Shown: positions 44,537-53,532, counted from the stretch's first letter. The stretch: DNA of 64,000 bases from Elusimicrobiota bacterium (GCA_016194745.1 JACQBA010000005.1:156884-220883); one strand, 5' to 3'. Program-made: numbers and translations. Notes: generated by a model from the letters alone, not told the origin.

Positions 44537-45165
44537 GCGGCCGAGGCGGCTCCCAGCACCGCGTCCCTCGCGATCGCGCCCTCACGCAGCACGCGCGGGG
44601 CCGCCGTCGCGTCCACCACGGTCGACTCTCGACCGGCGCTCGGTCCCGCGTCGATGATGTAGTCGATCTTGGCGCCCAGGACCCGCTCGATGTCGGCCGC
44701 GGTCGTCAGGGTCGGTTCGCCCGCCAGGTTCGCGCTGGTCGAGGCGAACGGGACGTCCGCGGCGGCGAGGAGAGCCTGGATCGAGGGATGCGCGGGCACC
44801 CGGATGCCGAGGGTCGGGAACTCCTGAAACGTCAGGAGCCGGCCTTCCTTCGTGGGCTTGAGGACGAGCGTCAGGGCGCCGGGCCAATATTTCGCGGCCA
44901 GCGCCTCGGCCGCCGGCGTCCATTCCACCCAGCGTTTGGCCTCGTCCTTGGACTTGACCAGGATGGGAAGCGGCTTCATCGCGTCGCGCGCCTTGATCTG
45001 GTAGATGCGGCGCAGCGCCGCTTTGACGAGGCCGGTGCTGCCGATCCCGTAGACCGTGTCGGTCGGAAAGGCGATGATCTTGCACGCCTTCGCCGCCGCA
45101 GCGAGCTCCTGCAGCGCTTCCGGAGGCAACGTCCCGTCGGGCGCGGTCTTAATCGTCTTGGTCAT
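44533..45165 (-). CDS. Threonylcarbamoyl-AMP synthase (Sua5/YciO/TsaC family)
   Basis: Protein of 210 residues with the YrdC fold: IIAFPTDTVYGIGSTGL near residue 35, then KARDAMKPLPILVKS, a WPGALTLVLKPT segment, and FASTSANLAGEPT. It makes threonylcarbamoyl-AMP for t6A37 of ANN-decoding tRNAs, in the cytoplasm. tsaE at 63107-63613 belongs to the same pathway. Without the Sua5 C-terminal domain it is the short TsaC/YciO form, so YciO cannot be excluded. The start overlaps the rsmI end by 17 bases. Confidence 0.88.
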   Translation of the reverse strand: MTKTIKTAPDGTLPPEALQELAAAAKACKIIAFPTDTVYGIGSTGLVKAALRRIYQIKARDAMKPLPILVKSKDEAKRWVEWTPAAEALAAKYWPGALTLVLKPTKEGRLLTFQEFPTLGIRVPAHPSIQALLAAADVPFASTSANLAGEPTLTTAADIERVLGAKIDYIIDAGPSAGRESTVVDATAAPRVLREGAIARDAVLGAASAA

Positions 45166-45841
45166 GTTTCGTGTCCTTTCCCGGATGAAATACCAGCACG
45201 TACTCGCCGCGCGGCTCTTTCGAGGCGAGGTCCGCGCGCACCGCGTCGATCGTCCCGAGGCGCCATTCCTCGTGCATCTTGGTCAGCTCGCGCGCCGCGG
45301 CGACGCGCGCGTTCGGGCCGAAGGCCGCGCTCGCGGCGTCCAGCAGGCTCAGCACGCGCGGCGGCGCCTCGTAGATCACCACGGTCTTTCCCACCGCCGC
45401 CGCGGCCTCGAGGGCTTTGCGACGCTTGCCCTCCGATCGGGGGAGGAATCCCAAGAAGAGGAAGGAATCTCCCGGAAGGCCGGACGCCGCGACCGCGGTC
45501 GGCGCGGCGCAGGCGCCGGGAAGGGCGTACACGACGATGCCCTCCTCGCGCGCGCGGGAGACGAGGCGCAACCCGGGATCCGAGATCACCGGCGTCCCGC
45601 TGTCGGAGACCAAGGCGAGGTCCTCGCCCGCCTTCAGCCGATCCACGATCCGCTCGACTTCCCGGAGGTTGTGGTCGTCGTAGCGCAGGCAGGGCGCGCG
45701 AAGCTCGTAGTGCGTCATGAGGATCCGGGTGCGCCGCGTGTCCTCGCAGTATACGGCGCGGGCGTTCTTGAGCGCCTTGAGCGCCCTCAGCGTGATGTCC
45801 TCGAGGTTGCCGATGGGCGTCGGGACGACGTAGAGGGTCAC
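45149..45841 (-). CDS. rsmI: 16S rRNA (cytidine-1402-2'-O)-methyltransferase
   Basis: SAM-dependent methylase of the tetrapyrrole-methylase fold acting on C1402 of 16S rRNA. Protein of 230 residues, near the usual length though without much C-terminal extension. Motifs: LYVVPTPIGNLEDITLRAL, VYCEDTRRTRILMTHY, LALVSDSGTPVISDPG and LPGACAAPTAVAASGLPGD. The GTG 45841 start overlaps the HD-GYP gene stop (GTGA). Confidence 0.95.
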   Translation of the reverse strand: MTLYVVPTPIGNLEDITLRALKALKNARAVYCEDTRRTRILMTHYELRAPCLRYDDHNLREVERIVDRLKAGEDLALVSDSGTPVISDPGLRLVSRAREEGIVVYALPGACAAPTAVAASGLPGDSFLFLGFLPRSEGKRRKALEAAAAVGKTVVIYEAPPRVLSLLDAASAAFGPNARVAAARELTKMHEEWRLGTIDAVRADLASKEPRGEYVLVFHPGKDTKHDQDD

Positions 45842-46983
45842 GAGACCGGGTCCTGGTCCTGCAACTTGGCGAAGGCTTCGACCACCGCCGGGTCGAATTG
45901 CGTCCCGGCGGCGCGCCGGAGCTCGACGATCGCCTCTGCCGAGGTGAGCGCCTTGCGGTAGGGCCGGTGGCTCGTCATGGCCTCCCAGGCGCTGATGACG
46001 GCGATGATGCGCGCGCCAAGCGGAATCATCTCGCCCTTGAGTCCCTCCGGATAGCCGCGCCCGTCCCACCATTCCTGGTGATACAGGACCATCTTGGCCG
46101 CGGGCGCCAAGTGCTTCACCTGGGCGAGGAGCTGGTGGCCGATCGTCGTATACCGCTTGATCTTCTCGTACTCTTCCGCCGTGAGCTTGCCCGGCTTGTT
46201 CAAGATGGCTTGGTCGATGCCGATCTTGCCGACGCCGCGCAGGAGCGCCGCGTACTCCACGTGGCGCGCCATCGTCTCCGGCAATCCCATGGCCACGGCC
46301 GCTCGGTGCGCCCGCCGGCGAGTCTGGGCGGCGTGCTGGCTGGCGTTGGGGTCGAGGGCGTTGACGGTCTTGTACAGCGTCTCCACCATCTCAATGTGGA
46401 ACATCTGGAGGTTCTCGAATTTCTGGAACTGCCCGAGCACCGAGGCCGCCTCGCCGGCCAAGAGTTCCGCCGCTTTCTGCAGCGGCATGTCCGGCTCGGC
46501 GTCAAGCTCGAGCTGGACCACTCCGAAGGGCTTGGACTTGGCCATGACAGGCAGCGCGAAGAGGACTTTGTCGTCGCGATGCGAGCGCGTTGAGGGATGC
46601 TTGCTCGCGAACGCCTGCTCCGCCGGACCGCCGCGCTCGGGGGCCTGGGTCTGCGACGGTTCGGTGGAGGCCGCCAGGCGCATCTCGCCGCGGTCCTCCT
46701 CCCACGTCCAGAACCAGCCCTGCGACGCCTTCGACATCCGCCGCAAGTCCTCCAGGAAGCCGCCGCAGAAATCGGTGCGGTTGCCGTCGTCGACTTGGGC
46801 GATGGCGTATTCCTGCAGATCCGAGGCGATTTGGAACGTCTCCTCCGCGACGCGGCCGCGAGGGTCGCCGTCGCGCCGTGCCGAGCCGCCGACGCGCTGC
46901 AGTTCGTAGAGGCGGCGGACGGCCAGGGCCAACGCGGCCAAAAGCGCCGCGCAGACCGCCGCCAGCATCCAGAACGCCGTCAT
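45838..46983 (-). CDS. GAF plus degenerate HD-GYP domain protein
   Basis: Protein of 381 residues: one N-terminal membrane helix (about 4-22), a GAF-like sensory domain (about 45-195), and an HD-GYP domain from about 200 to the end. The GYP signature is intact (WWDGRGYPEGLKGE) and so is SHRPYRKAL. The catalytic His-Asp pair of HD-GYP (AALLHDIGKIG in the family) is R249-G250 here (AALLRGVGKIG), and the later H-H-E and V-x-D-x-F-D-A positions are also altered (YHQEWW, VISAWEA). Metal binding and cyclic-di-GMP hydrolysis are therefore unlikely; it may be a sensor or protein-binding module. The upstream thioredoxin/TPR gene ends 20 bases away. Confidence 0.85.
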   Translation of the reverse strand: MTAFWMLAAVCAALLAALALAVRRLYELQRVGGSARRDGDPRGRVAEETFQIASDLQEYAIAQVDDGNRTDFCGGFLEDLRRMSKASQGWFWTWEEDRGEMRLAASTEPSQTQAPERGGPAEQAFASKHPSTRSHRDDKVLFALPVMAKSKPFGVVQLELDAEPDMPLQKAAELLAGEAASVLGQFQKFENLQMFHIEMVETLYKTVNALDPNASQHAAQTRRRAHRAAVAMGLPETMARHVEYAALLRGVGKIGIDQAILNKPGKLTAEEYEKIKRYTTIGHQLLAQVKHLAPAAKMVLYHQEWWDGRGYPEGLKGEMIPLGARIIAVISAWEAMTSHRPYRKALTSAEAIVELRRAAGTQFDPAVVEAFAKLQDQDPVS

Positions 46984-47003
46984 CGCGGTATTGTATCAAA
47001 ACC

Positions 47004-48383
47004 CTACTGCGGGGTCTTGGTTCGCGGGGTCGCGTCCGCCGCGCGCGGCCGATCCAGCGCGTTGGACAGCTCGCGCGTGGCGCCGCCGACGCGGCCGACG
47101 GCCGAGAGCGCTCCGCGGGCCCTGGCGACCGTGCCGCGCGCGTCGTCCTCCCGCCCGAGCGCCGATTCGACGTCGGCCCGCAGCAGCAGGGCGCGCAGCC
47201 AGCCGTCGCCGTAGGAGGCGTCCTCCGCCTTCTTGACCCAGTCGTAGGCCTTGGCGTCGTCCTTGCGCGCGTGGAGGTCTTGGGCGAAGGCGAGGAGAGC
47301 GCTCGCGCTGCCCGAGGAAGAGGCGACGGCCGCCTCGCGGAGCGCGTCGGCCTCCGCATCGAGTCCGGCCTTCCGTAGGAGCGCGGCGCGGCGAGCCGTG
47401 GCGCCGGGAGCGCCCGCGATGGACGCCTCTTTGACTTCCACCTCGAAGAACGCGGCGGCCTGCTGGTAGACGCGTCTCGCTTCCTCGGGCCTATCCGCGC
47501 GCTCGAGCAGGACGGCCTCGAGCTCGTAGAGGTCGCCCGGCTCCCACGGCGTGAACTCGAGAGCGCCCGAATTGCGCCATGCCGCGAGCATGCGGCGGGC
47601 TTGGTCCAGGTGCTTGAGCGCATAGTCCCGGTCGATCGGGAACATATCCCCGAGCCAGACCCCGTAATCGGGGTCGTCCGTGAACTCCTCGAGCAAGAGG
47701 CGTAGCGCGAGCTCGGCGGACTTCTCGTCTTTGTCGTCCTGCGAGAGCCGCCGGCGCGCGAGAAGCTCGTGCTTTCGAGCCGCCTTCTCTCCCAAGCCGT
47801 CGAGCAGGCGGATCGACTGGACCCACTCGCGGCGCTGGAAGTGCCAAAGGCCGAGGCGCAGGCGCCGTTGGCGCATCTGCTGCGGCGTGCCGCGCTCCGA
47901 GTTCTTGAGGGCCGATGCGATCGGCTCGTCCATCAATGCCTGCTGGTCGCCCGCCCAGCGCAGGAGGCCGGCGAGCGAGCTGTACCCGCTCAGGCGGCCG
48001 ATCTCCTGGAGCTTGGCGTCGGCGACCAGGAGGACGGGGTACTCCGGGATGTTGAAGCGCTCGCGCCACTCCCACGACGCCTTCGCGTCCGCGTCGACGG
48101 CGACCTTCGTCATGCCTCGCGTCGCCTCGAGGAACTGCTTGCGCCCGATCACGCCCTCGTGGAGCCGCAGGCATTTCGCGCAGGACGGCGAGTAGAAGTC
48201 GATGAGGAGCAGCTGGTTGGAGGTCCGCGCGAGGCTCAGCGCCATGAACGGATCGTTCTGGATGAATCCCGGCGCCTCCCGCGCGCGCTGCGGGGGATTG
48301 CGGAGAAGGGGCGGCGGCGCGTCGGCTCCGGACAGCGCGGAGGCGGCGAGCAGCGCGCAGGCGGCCGCGGCGGCGCGTCTCAC
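47004..48383 (-). CDS. Secreted thioredoxin-fold / TPR protein
   Basis: Protein of about 459 residues. A signal peptide (about 1-22, AAAAACALLAASALSGADA) precedes a thioredoxin-like domain: LLLIDFYSPSCAKCLRLHE with a C-x-x-C pair, then VDADAKASWEWRERFNIPEYPVLLV, which has the conserved cis-Pro. The remaining ~280 residues are helical repeats of TPR type. It resembles periplasmic thiol oxidoreductases joined to a scaffold. GTG 48383 overlaps the nagZ stop (GTGA), and the frame upstream is only a shadow of nagZ. The partner protein is not evident. Confidence 0.8.
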   Translation of the reverse strand: MRRAAAAACALLAASALSGADAPPPLLRNPPQRAREAPGFIQNDPFMALSLARTSNQLLLIDFYSPSCAKCLRLHEGVIGRKQFLEATRGMTKVAVDADAKASWEWRERFNIPEYPVLLVADAKLQEIGRLSGYSSLAGLLRWAGDQQALMDEPIASALKNSERGTPQQMRQRRLRLGLWHFQRREWVQSIRLLDGLGEKAARKHELLARRRLSQDDKDEKSAELALRLLLEEFTDDPDYGVWLGDMFPIDRDYALKHLDQARRMLAAWRNSGALEFTPWEPGDLYELEAVLLERADRPEEARRVYQQAAAFFEVEVKEASIAGAPGATARRAALLRKAGLDAEADALREAAVASSSGSASALLAFAQDLHARKDDAKAYDWVKKAEDASYGDGWLRALLLRADVESALGREDDARGTVARARGALSAVGRVGGATRELSNALDRPRAADATPRTKTPQ

Positions 48384-49918
48384 GCGTGGGGGGCGCCCGC
48401 CGGATACAGGGCGTCGAGAAGGGAGGCGATCGTGCAGTCGCGGTAGCCGAAGCCGTCGAGAGCGGTGACCTCGCGCTTGAGAAGCGAGCGGTCCCACGGG
48501 TTGCGGATCAGGCACACCGCGGTCTTCCTCGCGGCGGCGGCTTGGACCTTGAGCAGCGTCTCCTTCTGCCCCGCGAAGCGCATGGCCTCGAAGCAGAAGA
48601 GGACCGCGAGGTCGGCCCGCTTGGCGCGCGCTGCGGCTGCGGCCGCCTTGGCGGGGCTCGACTGGATGGGCGTCAAGACGACGTCGGCGCGCGCGGGCCA
48701 GCGCGCGAGGTTCCGGCGCAGCCGATCGAGCGGGCCCCCGACCCCGCCTTCCTGAGTGAAGCGGTCCTTGACCTCCGCGAAATCGGGGAAGAGTACCGCG
48801 ACGCGCGGACGTCCGTTCCCGTTTCCGATCGGCAGCGGCAGGCCGACGGCTCCGGGCTGGATGAGCTCGACGGAGCGCCGCGCGATGTGCCGGGCGAGTT
48901 CGGCCCCGTTGCCGGGACCCTCGGGGGAATCCGAGCGGCGATGGAGCGCCATGAGCGCGCGGATGCGGCGCGCCGACTCGTCGATGCGCGCCCGGGGGAC
49001 GAGCCCGTCCGCGACGGCGCTCTCGAGTAGTTCCCACGCCTCGCGCTGTGTCTGCTCCTCGTGCGCGATGAGGAGAATGTCGTGGCCGGATTCGAGCGTT
49101 TGGATCGCGGCTTGTTGGATCGGCATCTCTTCCGTGACCGCGCCCATGCACAGGTCGTCGCTGATGAGGACGCCGCGGAACTTCATGTCCCGCCGCAGAA
49201 GCCCGCCCGTGATCTTCGAGGAGAACGTGGCGGTGGCGCCCGATGGATCGAGCGCGGGAAAGCGCACGTGCGACGTCATGACGCAGTGGACGCCCGCCTT
49301 GACCGCGGCGCGGAAGGGAGCCAAGTCCCGCTTCTTGAACGCGGCCGCGGGCGTGCGGATCGTCGGGAGCGTCACGTGCGCGTCCTGCGTCGCGGCGCCT
49401 TTGCCGGGGAAATGCTTAGCGCAAGCGCTCGTCCCGTGGTCCTGCATGCCTCGGATCATGGCGGCGCCGAGGGTAGAGACGAGCGCGGGATCCTTGCCGA
49501 AGGAACGGATGCCGATCCCGGGATTGTACGTGTCGGCCAGCACGTCGAGCACGGGCGCGAGGTTGATCTGGATGCCGAGGTCTTTGAGCTCGAAGCCCAT
49601 CTGCCGCCCCACGGCGTAGGCGTAGTTCGGGTCGGCCACGCGCCCGAGGCAGGCGTTGCCCGGGAACGCCGTGACGCCGCGCTCGAAGCGGAGCACCCAG
49701 CCGCCCTCGTGATCGATCGAGAAAAGGAGCGGGCGACCGACCTTGTCCTGCAGATCGCCGACGAGCCGCCGCAGCTGCTTGGGCGACTCGATGTTGCGGC
49801 CCAGGAGGAGCACGCCGCATGCGCCCGTCTCCTTGAGCAGCGCGACGCTCTCGCGCGTGGCGCGCGTTCCGTAGACGCCGAACATGAACAGAAATCCGGG
49901 TTTCTCGTGCTTGCTCAT
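48380..49918 (-). CDS. nagZ: Beta-N-acetylhexosaminidase (GH3, NagZ-like)
   Basis: Glycoside hydrolase family 3 protein of 512 residues, probably releasing GlcNAc from peptidoglycan turnover products. Motifs: PLLFSIDHEGGWVLRF, INLAPVLDVLADTYNPGIGIRSFG, and the His/Asp dyad loop ACAKHFPGKGAATQDAHVTLP that marks NagZ-type enzymes, with the nucleophile in FRGVLISDDLCMGAV. A ~170-residue C-terminal domain makes it longer than the single-domain NagZ of proteobacteria and like the two-domain form of Gram-positive bacteria. No signal peptide is seen, so it is cytoplasmic. It overlaps the membrane-protein gene upstream by 4 bases. Confidence 0.9.
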   Translation of the reverse strand: MSKHEKPGFLFMFGVYGTRATRESVALLKETGACGVLLLGRNIESPKQLRRLVGDLQDKVGRPLLFSIDHEGGWVLRFERGVTAFPGNACLGRVADPNYAYAVGRQMGFELKDLGIQINLAPVLDVLADTYNPGIGIRSFGKDPALVSTLGAAMIRGMQDHGTSACAKHFPGKGAATQDAHVTLPTIRTPAAAFKKRDLAPFRAAVKAGVHCVMTSHVRFPALDPSGATATFSSKITGGLLRRDMKFRGVLISDDLCMGAVTEEMPIQQAAIQTLESGHDILLIAHEEQTQREAWELLESAVADGLVPRARIDESARRIRALMALHRRSDSPEGPGNGAELARHIARRSVELIQPGAVGLPLPIGNGNGRPRVAVLFPDFAEVKDRFTQEGGVGGPLDRLRRNLARWPARADVVLTPIQSSPAKAAAAAARAKRADLAVLFCFEAMRFAGQKETLLKVQAAAARKTAVCLIRNPWDRSLLKREVTALDGFGYRDCTIASLLDALYPAGAPHA

Positions 49919-51996
49919 GATGTCTCCTTGATCTTCGCCACCCAGACGCCCTCCCCGCTCGTGTACAGGCGCTCTAGGCACGTGCGCAGCATGCGCCGCG
50001 ACCTGGCGGTCTCCTCCGCGCTCCACGGGTCGGGGCGCGCGGCGAGCGGGGCGTTGCGGATGTAGTTGTCGTTGACGACCACGTAGCCGACGCCCATGCC
50101 GCGCAAGTGCCGCTCCGCCTCGCCGCAGTCCCGGCTGACCCGCACGGTCTCGTGCCAGTAGTCGTGGTCCCACGGCGTGCTCGCCAAGAACGCGCGGTCG
50201 AGGTAGAACGTCCGGAACTCGTCAACGACGAGGATCTTGGCCGCGGGGGGCGCGTTCGTGTTGACGTAGTCGTAGGCGTCGTAAGGCGAATCGACGAGGG
50301 CGCTGTTGACGTAGTCTCGCAGCGAGCAGCGCCCCGTGAGGTAGCCCCACGGCTGTTTGTACACGTTCTGGATGTACGCCATGCGTCCCGCCTGCTGCGT
50401 CCACGCAACCAGCACGGGCAAGGCGAGCGCCCAGGCCCGCGCCCGGGGCTCGAACGCCGGCTCGAGCACCCAGCCGGCGAGCAGGCTCGTGAGCCCGATG
50501 CCGGCGACGAAGTAGCGCGACATGCGGATGCTCGAGCCGAGCCAGAAGGCCCAATAGAGGAAGCAGAGCGCCGCGACGCAGGCGAGCGCGCGCGGCATGC
50601 GGCGGCCCCGGGAGAGGGCCGCGAGGGGGAGGCACAATAGAAAAATCGCCCCGAGGTCGTGGTTGAAGTCGTTGTGCGTCGAGAAGAGCCGCCACGGAAG
50701 CGCCAGCGCGTCGTTGAGGCCGGAGAGGGGAAAATAGTTCGCGATGCCCAGCCCGCGCGTATAGTCGACGAGCGGCTTGTACTCGCCGGCGAAGAGAAAG
50801 TTCCGGCTGCGGATGACGGTGCTGAGGATCGGGTTGACGGGGTTGCCCGTATCCCACCAGTTCTTGACGAGCCACGGCATCCAGAGCAGCGCGGCCGGAA
50901 CCGCGATGGCGGCCGCGTTCCGGAGATTCAGACTCTCCCGGCGACGCAAGGCCGTCCACGCGAACACGGCGCCGCAAGCGACGAATCCGGGCAGGGCGCT
51001 GTACTTGCAGCCGAGGGCGAGCCCCCAGAAGGTCGAGCTCAGGGCGAGGGCCTTCGCGTCGCCTTCCTCGCGCCAGCGGAGGAACAAGAAGACGGCGGTC
51101 AGCTCGTAGAACGCCATGCCGAGATCGACGACGGCGAGCCGGAACTGGTTGCCCACGACCGGCGTCAGGAAGAACGCGGCGGCGGCCAGCAATGCCGCGC
51201 GCCTGCCCAGAAAGTCCCGGCCGAACGCGTACAAGGCGCCGCACGCGAGTGCCCCGCAGGTCAGCGAGAAGAGCTTCGCCGTGACGGGACCGCCGGTCAG
51301 CAGGCCGATCGCGAAGAGCATGTTCATGTTCCGCGGAAGGAACGAGAGATGGTTGAACGGGAGATAGACGAAGCCCCCGCTGAGCGTATAGAGCTTGGGC
51401 ACGGAGAGCTGGTACGTCATCTCGTCGAAGGCGACGGGCGGCAGGAACGCGCCCGCCAGATGGAACGCGAGCGCCGCGGCGCAGACGGCCGCGACCGCGA
51501 GGAATTCCGCGTTCGGCCGTTCCGAGGCGGGGGGCCAGGACGGAAAGCGCAGGCTTGCGGAGGACCCGGACCTGCGCTCGTCCCACAAGCACGCGGAGAA
51601 GATGACCGCGCAGGCGGCAAGGAGTCCTCCCCTCGTCAGCGTCCCGGTGGCCGCGAGCGCGAATCCGATGAGCGAGAAAGAGCCGAGCCCGAGGCCGAGC
51701 GCGAGCAGGAGACGTCGGTCCGCGGCTTCCTCGCGCCAGCGGATCGCGCGCAGGATCCCCATGCCGAGCGCCCACGCGAGCATGAGACACGCGGCGAACA
51801 CCAAGGCGGCGGCGGCGTTCATGAGCCAAAGGCCGACGAACGGCCCCCACGCGAAGTCTCCGCTGACGGGGATCCAATAGAACGACGCGAGCCACCGTCC
51901 GGGGCTGACCCAGACGCCTTGCGCGAACTTGTAATAGAGGAGAAGGAGTAGGAGCTCCGACGCTCCGACGAGAGCCGGAACTCGAGACGACCGCAT
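49915..51996 (-). CDS. Large GT-C-like membrane glycosyltransferase candidate
   Basis: Protein of 693 residues with about 12 transmembrane helices and a soluble C-terminal domain of ~150 residues. The first long extracytoplasmic loop has PPVAFDEMTYQLSVPKLYTL, a D-E pair as in the PMT/ArnT-like superfamily, then YLPFNHLSFLPRNMNML. It is distantly similar in layout to the two GT-C-like proteins at 11445-13085 and 13126-14574. Donor and acceptor are unknown. It is the first gene of the minus-strand run down to the tyrosine phosphatase. ATG 51996 is divergent from the gene at 52125. Confidence 0.72.
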   Translation of the reverse strand: MRSSRVPALVGASELLLLLLYYKFAQGVWVSPGRWLASFYWIPVSGDFAWGPFVGLWLMNAAAALVFAACLMLAWALGMGILRAIRWREEAADRRLLLALGLGLGSFSLIGFALAATGTLTRGGLLAACAVIFSACLWDERRSGSSASLRFPSWPPASERPNAEFLAVAAVCAAALAFHLAGAFLPPVAFDEMTYQLSVPKLYTLSGGFVYLPFNHLSFLPRNMNMLFAIGLLTGGPVTAKLFSLTCGALACGALYAFGRDFLGRRAALLAAAAFFLTPVVGNQFRLAVVDLGMAFYELTAVFLFLRWREEGDAKALALSSTFWGLALGCKYSALPGFVACGAVFAWTALRRRESLNLRNAAAIAVPAALLWMPWLVKNWWDTGNPVNPILSTVIRSRNFLFAGEYKPLVDYTRGLGIANYFPLSGLNDALALPWRLFSTHNDFNHDLGAIFLLCLPLAALSRGRRMPRALACVAALCFLYWAFWLGSSIRMSRYFVAGIGLTSLLAGWVLEPAFEPRARAWALALPVLVAWTQQAGRMAYIQNVYKQPWGYLTGRCSLRDYVNSALVDSPYDAYDYVNTNAPPAAKILVVDEFRTFYLDRAFLASTPWDHDYWHETVRVSRDCGEAERHLRGMGVGYVVVNDNYIRNAPLAARPDPWSAEETARSRRMLRTCLERLYTSGEGVWVAKIKETS

Positions 51997-52124
51997 GACT
52001 CAATTGTGGACGTTTTCCCGCGGCCTAGTCAAACTCGCGCCGACAAGAGTGTGGGGCCAAAGACTCGGGCTGGCGGCACCCGGAGGCCCAGGTTGGAGGA
52101 ACGTGGGTGTCGTACAATCAAGGT

Positions 52125-52625
52125 ATGAAACGGAGGGCGTTTCTGGCGGCCGCGATCGCAGTCGCGTGCTGCGGACTCTTGAGCGCGGAGGACCTGGCGG
52201 TCTTGCGCTTCGAGCCCGCCTGCATCTTCTCCGCCGTTGCCAAGCATCACAGGGTCGACCGGCGGCCCGAGATCCCGGAGCCGAGGCTTCTCCTATCTAG
52301 CCGTACGACGATCCAAGAGTACCATCGCCTTCTGGGCGATGCCCCCTTCAAGCCGCCCGTTGTTCAAAACACGTTCCTTCCGAAGCATAACATCATCCTC
52401 CTCAACGACGCGGCATCCCTGTACGGCAAATTCGGCCGCACGCTCGATGACGTGGCGGCGCACGAGTACGTGCACTATCTTCAGGTCTTCTACACCTACT
52501 CGCGCGAGTACACCATGGGTCTGATCACCGGCGGCGAGGACTTTCTGGAAGACGAGGCGGTGCGGACTCAGTTTTGGTTCCGCGACCAAGTCGCCGCGGG
52601 TGCCGACGTCTGCGCGGGGCGCTAG
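52125..52625 (+). CDS. Small secreted protein with HEXXH zinc-peptidase motif
   Basis: Protein of 166 residues with a signal peptide (MKRRAFLAAAIAVACCGLLSA). A short alpha/beta region precedes VAAHEYVHYLQV, an HEXXH zinc-binding motif at residues 113-117, and GGEDFLEDEA at 136-145 supplies a candidate third Glu ligand about 25 residues later. This spacing and the FLEDEA pattern resemble gluzincin metallopeptidases. It is smaller than known families I can recall. A TACAAT -10-like element (52113-52118) is 6 bases before ATG 52125. The next gene is convergent. The zinc-site reading is from motif only. Confidence 0.68.
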   Translation: MKRRAFLAAAIAVACCGLLSAEDLAVLRFEPACIFSAVAKHHRVDRRPEIPEPRLLLSSRTTIQEYHRLLGDAPFKPPVVQNTFLPKHNIILLNDAASLYGKFGRTLDDVAAHEYVHYLQVFYTYSREYTMGLITGGEDFLEDEAVRTQFWFRDQVAAGADVCAGR

Positions 52626-52647
52626 ATCTCTTCGATGATTGACGGCT

Positions 52648-52977
52648 CTACCATCTGTGGAAAACGAAGAACCCGGCGCACACGATAAAGGAGAATCCGA
52701 CTAGATGGTTCCACCGCAGCTGCTCCTTCAAATAGACGACCGAAAACCCCGCGAAGACGAGAAGCGTGATGATCTCCTGGATCGTCTTCAGCTGCGCGGC
52801 GGAGAACTGGGAATAGCCGATGCGATTTGCCGGTACTTGGAAGCAGTACTCGACGAAGGCGATCAGCCAGCTTATCAGTATCACGCGCCACAGCGGCGCG
52901 TCGGTGAACTTGAGATGGCCGTACCACGCGGCCGTCATGAAGACGTTCGAGATCGTTAGCAGCAGCACGGTCGCCAT
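52648..52977 (-). CDS. DUF486 / DMT-family small membrane protein
   Basis: Protein of 109 residues with four hydrophobic helices and an excellent match to the DUF486 pattern: LLLTISNVFMTAAWYGHLKF, PLWRVILISWLIAFVEYCFQVPANRIGY, and LRWNHLVGFSFIVCAGFFVF. These are half-size relatives of the drug/metabolite transporter superfamily, probably working as dimers; substrate unknown. It stands alone between convergent and divergent genes. Confidence 0.9.
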   Translation of the reverse strand: MATVLLLTISNVFMTAAWYGHLKFTDAPLWRVILISWLIAFVEYCFQVPANRIGYSQFSAAQLKTIQEIITLLVFAGFSVVYLKEQLRWNHLVGFSFIVCAGFFVFHRW

Positions 52978-53053
52978 CTAGGCATTCCTCCTCCCGCGCG
53001 ACGGCGCGAGGCGCGCATTGTAACACAGAACGCGCACAGAATGTCCCCAGGCG

Positions 53054-53083
53054 CCTCACAGGCCGATGTTCCATGCTGTGAGG
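53054..53083. promoter_or_regulatory. Inverted repeat upstream of the response regulator gene
   Basis: CCTCACAG (53054-53061) and CTGTGAGG (53076-53083) form a perfect 8-bp inverted repeat with a 14-base spacer. It ends just before the AGGAGG ribosome-binding site (53091-53096) of the gene starting at 53101. It could be an operator with arms about two helical turns apart or a leader hairpin. Confidence 0.4.
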
Positions 53084-53100
53084 GACGCAGAGGAGGAGCC

Positions 53101-53532
53101 ATGGATAGAAAAACCCGAGTGCTGGTGGTCGACGACTCCGCGGAGTTCCTTCGGCTGGTGGCGGCGTTCTTGGGCGGCGACTACGAAGTCGAGGTGGCCG
53201 AGACCGCCGAAGACGCCTTCGCGCTGATCCGCCTGCGCAAGCCCGATGTTCTCCTCTTGGATCTAATGATGCCGGGGATCTCGGGCTTCGATATCCTGCG
53301 GCTGCTCAAGTCCGGCCAGGCCCTGTCCGGCGTGACCGTCATGATCGTCTCGGCCTGCACGCTGGACGCATCCGCGCGCAGCCAATTGATCCGGTCCATG
53401 GGCGTCCACGATATTCTGGCCAAGCCGTTCGCGGGGAGCGAGCTGGCGGGCCGCGTCGCGGCATTGTCGGCCGGGCGGGACGGCGCGCTGAAAAGTCCGG
53501 GCGCCTATTTGGACCGCACGTACAACTCGTAG
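53101..53532 (+). CDS. Single-domain response regulator
   Basis: CheY-like receiver of 143 residues: acidic pair D11-D12 (VLVVDDSAEF), phospho-acceptor D54 (VLLLDLMMPG), S84 (MIVSA) and K108 (LAKPF) are all present, so it should be phosphorylatable. A short tail of ~20 residues has no DNA-binding or enzymatic domain. No histidine kinase is in the window. The stop lies 28 bases inside the end of the convergent helical secreted protein gene. A good AGGAGG ribosome-binding site supports ATG 53101. Confidence 0.92.
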   Translation: MDRKTRVLVVDDSAEFLRLVAAFLGGDYEVEVAETAEDAFALIRLRKPDVLLLDLMMPGISGFDILRLLKSGQALSGVTVMIVSACTLDASARSQLIRSMGVHDILAKPFAGSELAGRVAALSAGRDGALKSPGAYLDRTYNS

